Assembly (NCBI GenBank): GCA_020636355.1
Contig: JACJYB010000004.1
Location: 248,001 to 312,000, forward strand
From: Lewinellaceae bacterium
GTDB taxonomy: Bacteria; Bacteroidota; Bacteroidia; Chitinophagales; Saprospiraceae
Direction: 5' to 3'
Length of the DNA stretch: 64,000 bases
Each line of letters starts with the position of its first letter. The stretch's first letter is position 1. The notes beneath the pieces are model-generated. The model ran no database searches. It saw only the letters and a list, made by a program, of their open reading frames with translations, and had not been told where the DNA came from. Shown piece after piece: positions 17,918-27,700 of this stretch. The position numbers and the translations under genes were made by a program.

Positions 17918-18976
17918 ATGAATATTGAACTTCTAAAAGCGGTCTGTGAAACTCCCGGAGCTCCAGGTTTTGAGGACCGGATCCGTACGTTGATTCTCCA
18001 TGAAATCAAGGATTTGGTTGACTCTTATTCCATTGATGCTATGGGTAATATCCTGGCTGTTCGCAAAGGCATGGAATCAAAAAAAGTCATGGTCACTGCC
18101 CATATGGATGAGATCAGCTTCATCGTCACCCATATTGATGACGATGGTTTTCTCCGTTTTCATACGCTGGGAGGCTTTGATCCGAAAACACTGACTTCGC
18201 AGCGCGTTATTGTCCATGGTAGAAAAGACCTGATCGGTGTGATGGGTTCAAAACCCATCCATTTAATGACCGCCGAAGAACGTAATAAGGTGGCGCAAAT
18301 CCAGGACTATTTCATCGACCTGGGTATGACCAAGGAGGAAGTGCTAAAATTTGTGGAGGTTGGCGACCCCATCACGCGTGAGCGCACGACCATTGAAATG
18401 GGCGATTGCATCAATGCCAAGTCTCTGGATAACCGCATCTCCGTATTTATTTTAATTGAGACCCTAAGGGAACTTAAAAGTCAGGCCCTGCCCTATGACC
18501 TGGCCGCTGTGTTTACGGTCCAGGAAGAAGTGGGGTTACGGGGGGCAATGGTGTCCGCACACGCCGTGGATGCTGATTTTGGGATAAACCTGGATACGAC
18601 CATTGCTTTTGATGTGCCCGGGGCTAAACCACACGAAATGATTACCTCCCTGGGTAAAGGAACAGCCATCAAAATTATGGATGGCAGTGTCATCTGTGAC
18701 CACCGGATGGTCCGCTATCTAAAGAAAACGGCTGGAAAACATAACATTACCTGGCAGCCAGAAATCCTGACTGCGGGAGGGACAGATACCGCCTATGTTC
18801 AACGCATGGGAAAGAAGGGAACCATCGCCGGCGCCATTTCCATCCCCACCCGTCACATTCATCAGGTTATTGAAATGGTACACAAACAGGATGTCCGGAA
18901 TTCCATTGAATTGTTAAAGTTTGCATTACTGGATTTTCCTACATTCGCATGGGGATGGGATGAACGTACCAACTGA
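17918..18976 (+). CDS. M42-family metallo-aminopeptidase
   Basis: A 352-residue cytoplasmic dinuclear metallopeptidase. Key motifs in order: TAHMDEISFIVTHID (metal ligands His and Asp), NAKSLDNR (bridging Asp), FTVQEEVGLRGA (catalytic Glu and metal ligand), GTDTAYVQ and PTRHIHQVIEMV (C-terminal His ligand). The PDZ-like insert lies around residues 65-155. M42 enzymes (TET/glutamyl aminopeptidase group) trim peptides from the N-terminus, often as dodecamers. The upstream frame to 17858 lacks family similarity, so the ATG at 17918 is used. The gene is followed after 15 bases by the pterin dehydratase gene. Confidence 0.92.
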   Translation: MNIELLKAVCETPGAPGFEDRIRTLILHEIKDLVDSYSIDAMGNILAVRKGMESKKVMVTAHMDEISFIVTHIDDDGFLRFHTLGGFDPKTLTSQRVIVHGRKDLIGVMGSKPIHLMTAEERNKVAQIQDYFIDLGMTKEEVLKFVEVGDPITRERTTIEMGDCINAKSLDNRISVFILIETLRELKSQALPYDLAAVFTVQEEVGLRGAMVSAHAVDADFGINLDTTIAFDVPGAKPHEMITSLGKGTAIKIMDGSVICDHRMVRYLKKTAGKHNITWQPEILTAGGTDTAYVQRMGKKGTIAGAISIPTRHIHQVIEMVHKQDVRNSIELLKFALLDFPTFAWGWDERTN

Positions 18977-18991
18977 AAAACCAAACAATTT

Positions 18992-19252
18992 ATGGACTGG
19001 AAAGAAACACCACAAAGCCTGCATGCCGAATTTGCTTTTGTAGACTTTGCCGAAGCATTCTCCTTTATGACTGAAATTGCCTTCCACGCTGAAAAAGCCA
19101 ATCACCACCCGGATTGGAGCAATTCCTGGAACCGGGTGACCATCGACCTCTGTACACACGACGCCGGAAACATTGTCACGGAAAAAGACCGCAAGCTGGC
19201 CGCAATCATATCAAAAGTCTACCTCAAATATCAACAAGGACATAAATCATGA
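18992..19252 (+). CDS. Pterin-4a-carbinolamine dehydratase
   Basis: An 86-residue protein with the dehydratase core motif EKANHHPDW...NRVTIDLCTHDAGNIVTEKD, where the paired His residues act in dehydration of 4a-hydroxytetrahydrobiopterin. It is slightly shorter than the usual 95-110 residues, missing part of the N-terminal strand region. The family normally recycles the pterin cofactor of aromatic amino acid hydroxylases, or assists molybdopterin or transcriptional roles. No hydroxylase is present in this window. Its stop overlaps the aminotransferase start (ATGA at 19249-19252), so the two are coupled, and an amino acid-related role is plausible. Confidence 0.88.
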   Translation: MDWKETPQSLHAEFAFVDFAEAFSFMTEIAFHAEKANHHPDWSNSWNRVTIDLCTHDAGNIVTEKDRKLAAIISKVYLKYQQGHKS

Positions 19253-20400
19253 CGCATTGGCGGGACACCAAATTACCGGGCGTTGGCACGACCATTTTTA
19301 CCCGTATATCCCGCCAGGCGAAAGAACTTGGTGCCATTAACCTTTCCCAGGGATTTCCCGATTTCATGCCAGACCAGCATCTACTGGATCTCACCCACCA
19401 GGCTATGCTCGAAGGTGCTAACCAATATGCTCCGCTGGCAGGGGTCCCTGAACTGCTCCAGGTTATTCACGAACATCTGCGCACCACTTATGACGTAAAT
19501 TATGATCCCCAAAATGAAATAACCATTACTGCCGGGGCTACGCAGGCCATTTATACGGCGCTGAGCACGTTGGTCTATCCGGGCGATGAAGTATTATTTT
19601 TTGAACCTGTATTTGATTCTTACCGGCCAGCCATACTTACCCACCTGGGAGTTCCGGTCCCTATTGTTCTGGATCCGCCCTTTGAAGCTCTGGACTGGGA
19701 CCAAGTCCGGTCCGTCATAACCAAGCGAACCCGAGGTGTGATCATCAACTCCCCGCATAACCCTTCCGGGTACGTCTGGACCGATGCGGACTACCGCGAA
19801 CTGGAACAGATCGCTCAGCAATACGACTTGTGGGTGATCAGTGACGAGGTTTACGAGCATCTGGTTTACGACGGTGCCCGTCATCTGACAGCACTTGCCT
19901 ACGAAGGGCTGCGTGACCGTTGTCTAACCTGTTTTTCGTTTGGCAAAAGCCTTCATGTCACCGGTTGGAAAATTGGTTATATCGTGGCCACCGCAACCCT
20001 CACTGCTCGTTTCCGGCAGGTGCACCAGTTTACCGTCTTCGTGGTCAACCATCCGGCCCAGGCAGGTATCGCAAAATACGTCGCCATGCACCATCCCTTT
20101 AAGCAGTTGGCACCCTTTTTCGAACAGAAGCGAAACCTGTTGATGAAGCAGCTTGACCCTACTCCATTTAAGGTGATACCTACGCAGGGTACCTATTTCA
20201 TGGTCGCCGACTATCGTGCTATCCGCGACATTCCGGATGAAGAATTTGTCAGCTGGCTGATGGAGAGCTATGGCATTGCAACCATCCCATTGTCTGCATT
20301 TTATTCGGCACCAAATGATTTGCGGCTGGTACGATTCTGTTTTGCCAAAAAGGAGGAGACCCTGCTGGAAGCAGGACGACGTCTACGCGCCCTCGGATAA
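19249..20400 (+). CDS. ybdL: PLP-dependent methionine/aromatic aminotransferase (YbdL-like)
   Basis: A 383-residue fold-type I aminotransferase. Landmarks: INLSQGFPDFMP at the N-terminus, ITITAGATQAIYTAL, INSPHNPSGYVW, VISDEVYEHLVYDG (the Asp that binds the pyridine nitrogen), and SFGKSLHVTGWKIGY with the PLP-binding lysine. The C-terminal LRLVRFCFAKKEETL is also typical. The sequence fits the YbdL/methionine aminotransferase group, which transaminates methionine, phenylalanine and similar substrates with 2-oxo acids. It is translationally coupled to the pterin dehydratase gene. Symbol confidence is moderate, because relatives include kynurenine aminotransferases. Confidence 0.85.
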   Translation: MTHWRDTKLPGVGTTIFTRISRQAKELGAINLSQGFPDFMPDQHLLDLTHQAMLEGANQYAPLAGVPELLQVIHEHLRTTYDVNYDPQNEITITAGATQAIYTALSTLVYPGDEVLFFEPVFDSYRPAILTHLGVPVPIVLDPPFEALDWDQVRSVITKRTRGVIINSPHNPSGYVWTDADYRELEQIAQQYDLWVISDEVYEHLVYDGARHLTALAYEGLRDRCLTCFSFGKSLHVTGWKIGYIVATATLTARFRQVHQFTVFVVNHPAQAGIAKYVAMHHPFKQLAPFFEQKRNLLMKQLDPTPFKVIPTQGTYFMVADYRAIRDIPDEEFVSWLMESYGIATIPLSAFYSAPNDLRLVRFCFAKKEETLLEAGRRLRALG

Positions 20401-20489
20401 CGGGAATTCTAATACGATCGTCTGCTTCAAGAGGGCTGGAGGGAACACACAGCATGTCTCAGAGGATCATTTTTTATGACCCAAATAAT

Positions 20490-21776
20490 TCAGGATAGGG
20501 AAGTCAAACCCCAATAATTGAATCCGGCAATTAAAGCCAGATAAATTAAACTATTTAATACAAGTGCACCCTTGATCCAGCGTTTATTCTCTTTCGATTT
20601 TAGCATCAGGACACTATAAACCAGCAGAGGAATTAATGCAATTAAAAGAAAATATGGAATATAAGATGACAGGCTTATCAGGAACGAACTGTAATGTTTG
20701 TAAGGCGCATCAAAATAATACACATTTACATTAGTGGCAAGAACAAATAAATATCCAATTAATATAACATTAATCATTGCGCTGAATAAATAGATTCTAT
20801 CAAATCTGTTGCATTCTGACTTAAAGAAATAATGCATCAACAACAATAAGGCAAAAGTAAAGAGAACACCAGCCAATAAAACCAAAAGAACGCGCAAGGC
20901 CGGTGTATTAAATGGTGTTTTATAGGTCTTTAGTCGTTCAAATTCCGCGTTGACCGGGAATAAATCAGCTACTTGCAACATATGGTCCCCTTTGGCCAAC
21001 TCCTGGGATAAGTTAAATTGCACCGTACCATCGAAATTATGGTAAAAATAAAGATTTACCAGACCGTGCTTACCATCCCAGATGGAAGTAAGCAACGTGC
21101 CATCACCATTCCGGTTTCTGCATACATGCATGGTATCCGACAAAGCGGTACAATAGGCTATCGATGCTTCCAGAGGATGTGCTTTTAAAAAATCATCACC
21201 ATTGCGGTAGCGGTCAAGATTTCTTGCACTGGCTGGATCGGTAATCGACGGACAGAAATTGGATAAAACATAGGACGACTTATTCCCCTCTATCAGATTA
21301 TACGGCTCTACGACCAAATATTTTCCTGATTGGTCCACGTAAATAAAGACATCTTCAATAAAAAAGCTGTGGTCGTATTGTTCAATGTAGCGTTTGACCT
21401 CATCCACTGATCTGCATTGGTGCAGGATACCTGAGAGATATTCCACTTCATTGGTAATTGCTTTTTTTGCAATAATTTGTTCCTCCTGACGGGGATAATA
21501 AGATGCCAGTCTGGAGAAGACCAATCCGGCTTCATTCATCCCGGATTGCGGAGCGATCCGGCTTTGCCCTACCCTTCTTGATCCGGTAAATGCCGCGCCG
21601 TATCCGTGATCATTTTTTGCGTTTTCAAACCAGATGCTGGAGGTGGTTCTCCACGCATCTTCATTGCAACCAACCATTGTCTTACCGTCAACGGTAATTT
21701 TGTACATGCTGCATGCTATTGTGGGATTGGAATTGGCTAATAAAGCAAAGAGAAGGAGCGTTCTGAAATATTGCAT
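20490..21776 (-). CDS. Exported Ntn hydrolase fused to a four-helix membrane domain
   Basis: A 428-residue protein with a signal sequence ending PTIA just before Cys22. The mature N-terminus would be CSMYKITVDGKTMVGCNEDAW, the pattern of linear amide C-N hydrolases (penicillin V acylase/choloylglycine hydrolase/AAT group), in which the N-terminal Cys is the nucleophile. Further family-like segments are YGAAFTGSR, SGMNEAGLVFSRL and YDHSFFIEDVFIYVD. After about residue 290 come four or five hydrophobic helices, so the enzyme would be anchored facing the periplasm. The same Cys could be read as a lipobox (weak). The frame opens at a TTG at 21785, but the ATG at 21776 gives a clean signal peptide. 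The substrate is unknown. Confidence 0.7.
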   Translation of the reverse strand: MQYFRTLLLFALLANSNPTIACSMYKITVDGKTMVGCNEDAWRTTSSIWFENAKNDHGYGAAFTGSRRVGQSRIAPQSGMNEAGLVFSRLASYYPRQEEQIIAKKAITNEVEYLSGILHQCRSVDEVKRYIEQYDHSFFIEDVFIYVDQSGKYLVVEPYNLIEGNKSSYVLSNFCPSITDPASARNLDRYRNGDDFLKAHPLEASIAYCTALSDTMHVCRNRNGDGTLLTSIWDGKHGLVNLYFYHNFDGTVQFNLSQELAKGDHMLQVADLFPVNAEFERLKTYKTPFNTPALRVLLVLLAGVLFTFALLLLMHYFFKSECNRFDRIYLFSAMINVILIGYLFVLATNVNVYYFDAPYKHYSSFLISLSSYIPYFLLIALIPLLVYSVLMLKSKENKRWIKGALVLNSLIYLALIAGFNYWGLTSLS

Positions 21777-21845
21777 AACTTTCAAAACGGAGGATCATCC
21801 AATTAATTGCACGGCAAAAAACTTTAATTTCACCTAAGAAAATGC

Positions 21846-22070
21846 CTATTTTTTCTTACTGGTTAAAAAAGCAACCAGTGCATACGCCCCGACAATCAGT
21901 AAGAGATTAAATGCGAAATTCATAAGCGTGTCGCTGACCGAATGAGACTTACGGTCAATCGCGATAAATATATAAACTGCGTAAGCCATTGCGCCGGATA
22001 AAAGCAGCCACCCCATCAAAGAGATTGGTACAAAAAAGATTTCCGTTCTTTTAAACCAGATGGTATTCAT
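21846..22070 (-). CDS. Small two-helix membrane protein
   Basis: A 74-residue protein with two hydrophobic segments (about residues 12-34 and 48-67) separated by a short polar loop, and a lysine-rich C-terminus (TSKKK). I do not recognise a family. It starts with ATG, lies 22 bases past the stop of the anion symporter on the same strand, and its codon use looks like a real gene. It could be an accessory subunit of the transporter or an unrelated small membrane protein. The call rests on the amino acid pattern and position only. Confidence 0.55.
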   Translation of the reverse strand: MNTIWFKRTEIFFVPISLMGWLLLSGAMAYAVYIFIAIDRKSHSVSDTLMNFAFNLLLIVGAYALVAFLTSKKK

Positions 22071-22092
22071 AGCTCCATTATTTTATTATCAT

Positions 22093-23562
22093 CTACTTCC
22101 ATGCCTCAGGGAATACTCCCGGGTCAAATCCCCATAACATGGGAAGAAAGAAATAGACAATGATCGTTAGCAATAGGATGGATAAAATGTTCATCCAAAT
22201 GCCGGTACGCACCATGTCCGGAATACGCAAATAGCCGGAGCCGAAAACGACCGCATTCGGAGGTGTGGCCACCGGTAACATAAACGCACAGGAAGCCGCT
22301 ACGGTAGCCGAAACCATCAGGATATAAGGATGTACGTCAATACTCAGCGCCATCGGTGCCAGGATAGGCAGGAGCATGGCCGTCGTCGCCAGATTGGAGG
22401 TAATCTCCGTCAGGAAATTGACGGCGGCGATCAGGATCATGACCAGAATCAACATGGCGATTCCATGCAATAGCGTCAGGTGGTTGCCTATCCATTCCGC
22501 CAGTCCTGTGGAGGTAAATCCTTCTGCGATAGCCATTCCACTACCAAAGAGCAAAATGATGCCCCAGGGCAATTTTACCGCTTCTTCCCAGCGAAGTATA
22601 CTGCGACTTCTATCCTTAACGGGCAGTAAAAAGAGTACAACGGCTGCAGCGATGGCGATAATCGTATCGTCAAGTCCCGGCAGGATCCTGGTTAATAAAA
22701 AGGAGCGCGTGATCCAGGCAAATGCAGTAACCAGGAATACGGCCAGGACACTTTTCTCTTCGTAGCTGATCTTACCCAGGCGCTGCAACTGCCGGCGGAT
22801 CTCTTCACGGCCTCCGGGAAACGACTTGTCCCGGAAAGTAAAAGCAAACCGGGTCAGATAAACCCAGCAAATAAATAGAAGCAAAATTGAGATTGGCAGT
22901 CCGAATTTCAGCCAGGTAGCAAAGGTTAACTCGACACCGTACATATTCTTCAGTACGCCGGCCAGCACCAGGTTGGGCGGTGTGCCAATCAGTGTCGCAA
23001 TACCGCCAATGGATGCCGAATAGGCTACCGAAAGCATCAATGCCTTACCGAAAATGGCGTTTTCATCCTCGGAAGTCTCCGGGTTATCTTTTAGTTGGGC
23101 AATGATGGCCATACCGATCGGCAACATCATGACTGCGGTTGCCGTGTTGGATATCCACATGGACAGAAAGGCAGTCGCCAACATAAACCCCAGAATAATA
23201 CGCGTTGTATTGGTCCCGATCATCCGGATGATGTTCAGCGCAATACGCCGATGCAGATTCCACTTTTCTATGGCAATGGCAATAAAAAAGCCGCCCATAT
23301 ACAAAAAGACGTATGGATGGCCAAAAGAGGTGGAGGTTGCCTTGAGGTTCAATGCCCCGGTAAGTGGAAACAGCACAATAGGCAACAGCGAAGTCACTGC
23401 AATCGGTATCGCTTCGGTGATCCACCAGACCGCTACCCATAAGGTACACGCCAGGACCGCTATCCCCGATTCGGACAATCCTTCCGGGTGAAAACTGGTG
23501 AGGACCAAAATAAACAGGAGTGGACCGAGGATCAAACCGATGGTTGAGGCGCCAAATTTCAT
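22093..23562 (-). CDS. DASS/SLC13-family sodium:anion symporter
   Basis: A 489-residue integral membrane protein with about 11-12 helices. The two SNT-type substrate motifs of the divalent anion:sodium symporters are visible as SMWISNTATAVMMLPI and FLTEITSNLATTAMLLPI in the two repeat halves, and WWITEAIPIAVTSLLPIVLFPL is also characteristic. These transporters take up succinate, citrate or similar dicarboxylates (some take sulfate) with sodium. The exact substrate cannot be read from the sequence. It is followed by a small membrane protein gene and preceded by a gap containing a hairpin repeat. Confidence 0.88.
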   Translation of the reverse strand: MKFGASTIGLILGPLLFILVLTSFHPEGLSESGIAVLACTLWVAVWWITEAIPIAVTSLLPIVLFPLTGALNLKATSTSFGHPYVFLYMGGFFIAIAIEKWNLHRRIALNIIRMIGTNTTRIILGFMLATAFLSMWISNTATAVMMLPIGMAIIAQLKDNPETSEDENAIFGKALMLSVAYSASIGGIATLIGTPPNLVLAGVLKNMYGVELTFATWLKFGLPISILLLFICWVYLTRFAFTFRDKSFPGGREEIRRQLQRLGKISYEEKSVLAVFLVTAFAWITRSFLLTRILPGLDDTIIAIAAAVVLFLLPVKDRSRSILRWEEAVKLPWGIILLFGSGMAIAEGFTSTGLAEWIGNHLTLLHGIAMLILVMILIAAVNFLTEITSNLATTAMLLPILAPMALSIDVHPYILMVSATVAASCAFMLPVATPPNAVVFGSGYLRIPDMVRTGIWMNILSILLLTIIVYFFLPMLWGFDPGVFPEAWK

Positions 23563-23653
23563 AGACTTAAAGCTAGGAAAAAGGGGAAATATAAATGGGC
23601 TAAGGGTTGAATTTTGAGCCCACTCCGGAAAATCAATTTCAATAAACCTATTG

Positions 23654-23709
23654 TCATTCCCGCCCGAACGACGTCAGTCGGGCAGGTCGACTGTAGGCGA
23701 AGAATGAGA
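23654..23709. repeat. Intergenic inverted-repeat element
   Basis: The segment has outer arms TCATTC (23654-23659) and GAATGA (near 23704-23709) and an inner pair GCCCGA / TCGGGC (23662-23667 with 23678-23683). This is the style of short dispersed hairpin repeats seen between genes in many genomes. It lies between two minus-strand genes and might act as a terminator of psuG or be a miniature mobile repeat. Confidence 0.4.
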
Positions 23710-23721
23710 CGAAACCTTAAA

Positions 23722-24618
23722 TTATTCTCGCAGGGAAGCATATTCTTTTGCTATCCTGGCAGCCAGCCGTACATTATCCAATACCAGTGCTTTGTTCGCC
23801 TCCACCGTTTTACCCTGTGAGATCCGGTGTAGGTAGGCCAATAGGTAGGGCGTGACCGCCTTTCCGGAGATCCGGTCAGCCTCAGCCGCTTCCAGCGCCT
23901 CCTCGATCCAAGTCTCCATGGTAATGGCCGGGATGGCGTATTCGGCAGGGATTGGATTCGCGATCAGCATACCGGAGGGTAATCCCAAATCGTCCTGCTG
24001 GTGGATCAACGCAGCCACTAACTTTTCATCATCTATCCGGCAGGGTAATGCATAGGGCGAGTGCGGTACATAAAAGGCAGGAAAGGTATCGGTACGAAAA
24101 CCGACTACGGGTACACCCATCGTCTCCAAGTATTCGAGGGTACGGCCCAGGTCCAGGATCGACTTGGCCCCTGCGCTGACTACTGCGACCGGTGTCCGGG
24201 ACAGTTCGACCAGGTCGGCCGAGATATCCATGCTGTTTTCTCCATCCCGATGCACGCCACCGATGCCACCGGTGGCAAACAGCCTTATTCCAGCATTGGC
24301 GGCAGCCCACATGGTTGCCGAGACGGTAGTCGCTCCGAGTTGTTTGGTGGCCAGCACATAAGCCATATCCCTGGTTGCAACCTTCACGGCTTTGCTTCCT
24401 TCGCGGCACAGGTTTTCAAGCTCACTGTCGCTCAATCCCACTCGTACCAAACCATCAATGAGCGCGACCACTGCTGGAGAAGCACCTTCTTCTGCCAGAA
24501 TGGTATTGATCTTCAACGCCAGTTCATAATTGGCTGGCCAGGGGAGGCCGTGGCAAAGCAAGGTGGATTCGAGGGCTACCGCTGGAAAGCCAATAGGGAG
24601 ATCGATTTTGATATTCAT
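23722..24618 (-). CDS. psuG: Pseudouridine-5'-phosphate glycosidase
   Basis: A 298-residue enzyme that splits pseudouridine 5'-phosphate into uracil and ribose 5-phosphate during RNA breakdown. The N-terminal ALESTLLCHGLPWPAN motif contains the catalytic glutamate. The central FATGGIGGVHR and SAGAKSILDLGRTLEYLETMGVPVVGF contain the Schiff-base lysine region, and SGMLIANPIPAEYA is also characteristic. The length is typical. No PsuK kinase gene is adjacent, so pseudouridine phosphorylation must be done elsewhere, or the enzyme may act on imported nucleotides. It diverges from the hybrid sensor kinase across 142 bases. Confidence 0.93.
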   Translation of the reverse strand: MNIKIDLPIGFPAVALESTLLCHGLPWPANYELALKINTILAEEGASPAVVALIDGLVRVGLSDSELENLCREGSKAVKVATRDMAYVLATKQLGATTVSATMWAAANAGIRLFATGGIGGVHRDGENSMDISADLVELSRTPVAVVSAGAKSILDLGRTLEYLETMGVPVVGFRTDTFPAFYVPHSPYALPCRIDDEKLVAALIHQQDDLGLPSGMLIANPIPAEYAIPAITMETWIEEALEAAEADRISGKAVTPYLLAYLHRISQGKTVEANKALVLDNVRLAARIAKEYASLRE

Positions 24619-24760
24619 GTTTGTAAAAATACGTTAGAAAAGACTCATAGCAAGGGCGGTATGCTATAACGTCAACTCACCACCTTTTAAAATTTACTCC
24701 AGGAGTAAATGGAATTCCGTCTGCATTGTATTAACTTAATCTTGGAACAATCTGCTGACC

Positions 24761-27700
24761 ATGCATCGCTGGATAGCTTTATGGCTATTGTATTGCCTAT
24801 TGGGACTGTGTACTACACTTTCTGGGCAAACAAGGATCTATAAGTTTGATGAGATCCCGGAGGATCAAGGGTTTTCAAACATTACTACAACAACCTGTTT
24901 CCAGGACTCATACGGATACATATGGTTTGGAGGATATTCCGGATTAGCAAAATACGACGGCTATGAAACGAAATGGTATAATAACGATCCTCAGGATCAG
25001 CTCTCTCTAATTGATAATAAAGTAAATGATATTGCAGAAGATAGTTTGGGTAATCTCTGGATTATAACCCAAAATGGCATTAGTTATTATCAAAGGAAAA
25101 ATGATCAATTTATACAATTTACGCGCAATGATATCGGACGAGGAGACTACTATCAATCTTTTTATTATGTCTTTATTGCAAATGATGGAACAGTTCTCTT
25201 TATTAATAGATCAGAAATCTATAAATATGATCCGTTATTAAATAAATTCACCAAATTACCATTTATCCATGATCCAGAAAATAAATCATTTAATAAGAGT
25301 GAAAAAATGTTTGAAATCAATGGAAAAATATATTTAATTTCAAAAGATAGCATAAATCTAATTGACCTAAAAAATGATAAATTACTTCATGATGCAATAT
25401 TTTCAATTTTTGATAAATACAATATTCTTTTCCCGGTTCAAAGATATTATTCCGAAAAAACAAAATTAGCTTTTTTTACACCATCAGGTTTTGTGATAAG
25501 TGATACTTCAGAAAATAGTTGGGATTTTTATCCGAAGGAATTTGATATTAATGAAGATATTGGGTATGGTGTTTCTTTAAGAAATAAATATTGGATTGGC
25601 TTTAAGGAATTTTTGGTTGAATTTGATAATGACACAAAAATATTTAGCCTTTACCAACATCAGGAAGAATTAAGAAACAGCTTAAAGGGAGGGTTTATTT
25701 CGGATTTGATGATAGACAAGAATGAGGATTTATGGATACCGACTGTAAATGGAGTTTCAATCCTAAAGCAGAATGCACTTTCAAGGATAAAATCCTATAA
25801 TTGTGAGTATACCAAAAAAGTAAAAAATGCTTATGGTGTTCGATCATCTATACCTATTGGACAGAACTTTTTTTTATTAGCTGAAGATTCCAAATTAATC
25901 CTTTTTAATCCAGTGTCTGGTCATATAAATTCTTTTCTGCCTGAATTACAGAATGAAATCTCTCACAAGCTTTCACACATTGTTTGTTTTCTTAAAGATA
26001 GTAAAAATCGTGTATGGATGGGAGGTCAAGAGGGTTTATTGGTTTATGATCGGAATATTCAAAAATTGGATTCCTATCTATTTGATAAAAAAGATCCCAC
26101 TAAAGCATTTTTATCGGTTGTAAAAGATATATATGAAGATAGTGACGAAAATATCTGGATTTCTAGTTGGAGAAATGGAATTGGATTATGGAATGAAACA
26201 AATCAAGATTTTACGAATGTCCTTCCAGGATTTGCTATGCGCAAAACCTTCGAAGACTCTCAAGGCAATCTTTGGTTTGGTAGTCGTGAAGGGGTCTTTA
26301 AAAGGCCGATGGGGCAGGATACCTTTATTCAATATACGCACGATAACAAGAACTCTAATTCGATTGGTGAAAACACTGGGTTCTGCTTCTATGAAGATGA
26401 TCAAGGACTCATCTATGTGGGCACTTACGGAGGTGGCCTGAACATTTATGATCCGTTCACAGATGTTTTCCGGATGGTAGGCGAAAAAGACGGCTTAGCC
26501 AACAACAATATTTTTGCCATTTTCCCTGATCACCACGGAAATATCTGGCTTTGCACCTTCCGGGGCTGGAGCCGGTACAATCTGAAGACAGGGGCCATTC
26601 GCAATTACAACAGTAAAGATGGTTTTTACAATCCTGAATTTGATGCCTTTGGTTCGTGTCAGGATCCGGAAACTGGCTTCATTCTCTCCGAAGGCACCAT
26701 AGGTTTCGATTATTTTAATCCGGACGATTTTCAGGATGACACCATCGTTCCGAAGTTGGTCTTCACCGATCTGCAAATCTTCAACCGGTCCGTTTCTATA
26801 GCCCGGAATGACCGTCAGCTGCAAAATCGCGACACCTTTTACCTGCCCCAATCGCTCGACTTCACCACCTCCATCACCCTACCCTACCACTTCAATGTCA
26901 TTACGCTGACCTATGCCGGTCTGCACTTTACCAATCCGACAGGCATCCAATATGCGCACTACCTGGATGGATTTCAACAGGACTGGCAATACGTGGGTAC
27001 TCAGCGATCGGCCACCTACACCAACCTCAATCCCGGACAATATACCTTCCATGTCAAAGCTGCTAACCCGGACGGCGTCTGGAACGAAGAAGGGCGCTCC
27101 CTGCAGATCACCATCCTGCCTCCCTGGTGGAGGACCTGGTGGGCTTATACCCTCTACGGTATCGCCATACTGCTCCTCCTCACTGGCATCTACCTGTTTC
27201 AGCGTCGTCGATGGCTGCTCAAAGCACAACTGGCAGCCGAAAAACAGGAAGCGGACCGGCTTAAAGAACTGGATGGCATTAAAACCGCCCTGTATACCAA
27301 CATTACCCATGAATTCCGTACCCCGCTTACGGTCATCCTGGGCTTAACCAACATCATCCGGGAGCAATTTCCCCAATTGGATCAACAGCAGATCTTCGAA
27401 CACCTGAAGACCATCGATCGCAATGGGAACAGTTTGCTGCAACTGGTGAATCAGATGCTGGATCTGGCCAAACTGGAGGCTGGTAAACTGGACCTGGATC
27501 CCGTACAGGACGATATCGGCGCCTTCACCAAATACCTGATTGAATCATTTCATTCGCTGGCGGAGCAAAAAAACATCCGGTTGCAATGCCACATACCTGC
27601 AACGCCGCTGGTGGTGGATTTTGATCCCTTGCGTTATCAACAGATCGTACAAAACCTGGTCTCCAACGCGATCAAATTCACTCCCGATGATGGCACAATT

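Noticed and set aside
20490..21785. Lipoprotein rather than Ntn hydrolase at the Cys
   Set aside because: The TIAC sequence is a poor lipobox (Thr at -3) and the residues after Cys fit Ntn hydrolases; kept as an alternative, not as the main call.
24061..24669. 202-codon frame antisense to psuG
   Set aside because: The opposite strand encodes a full-length psuG with catalytic motifs, so this is a by-product of its codon pattern.
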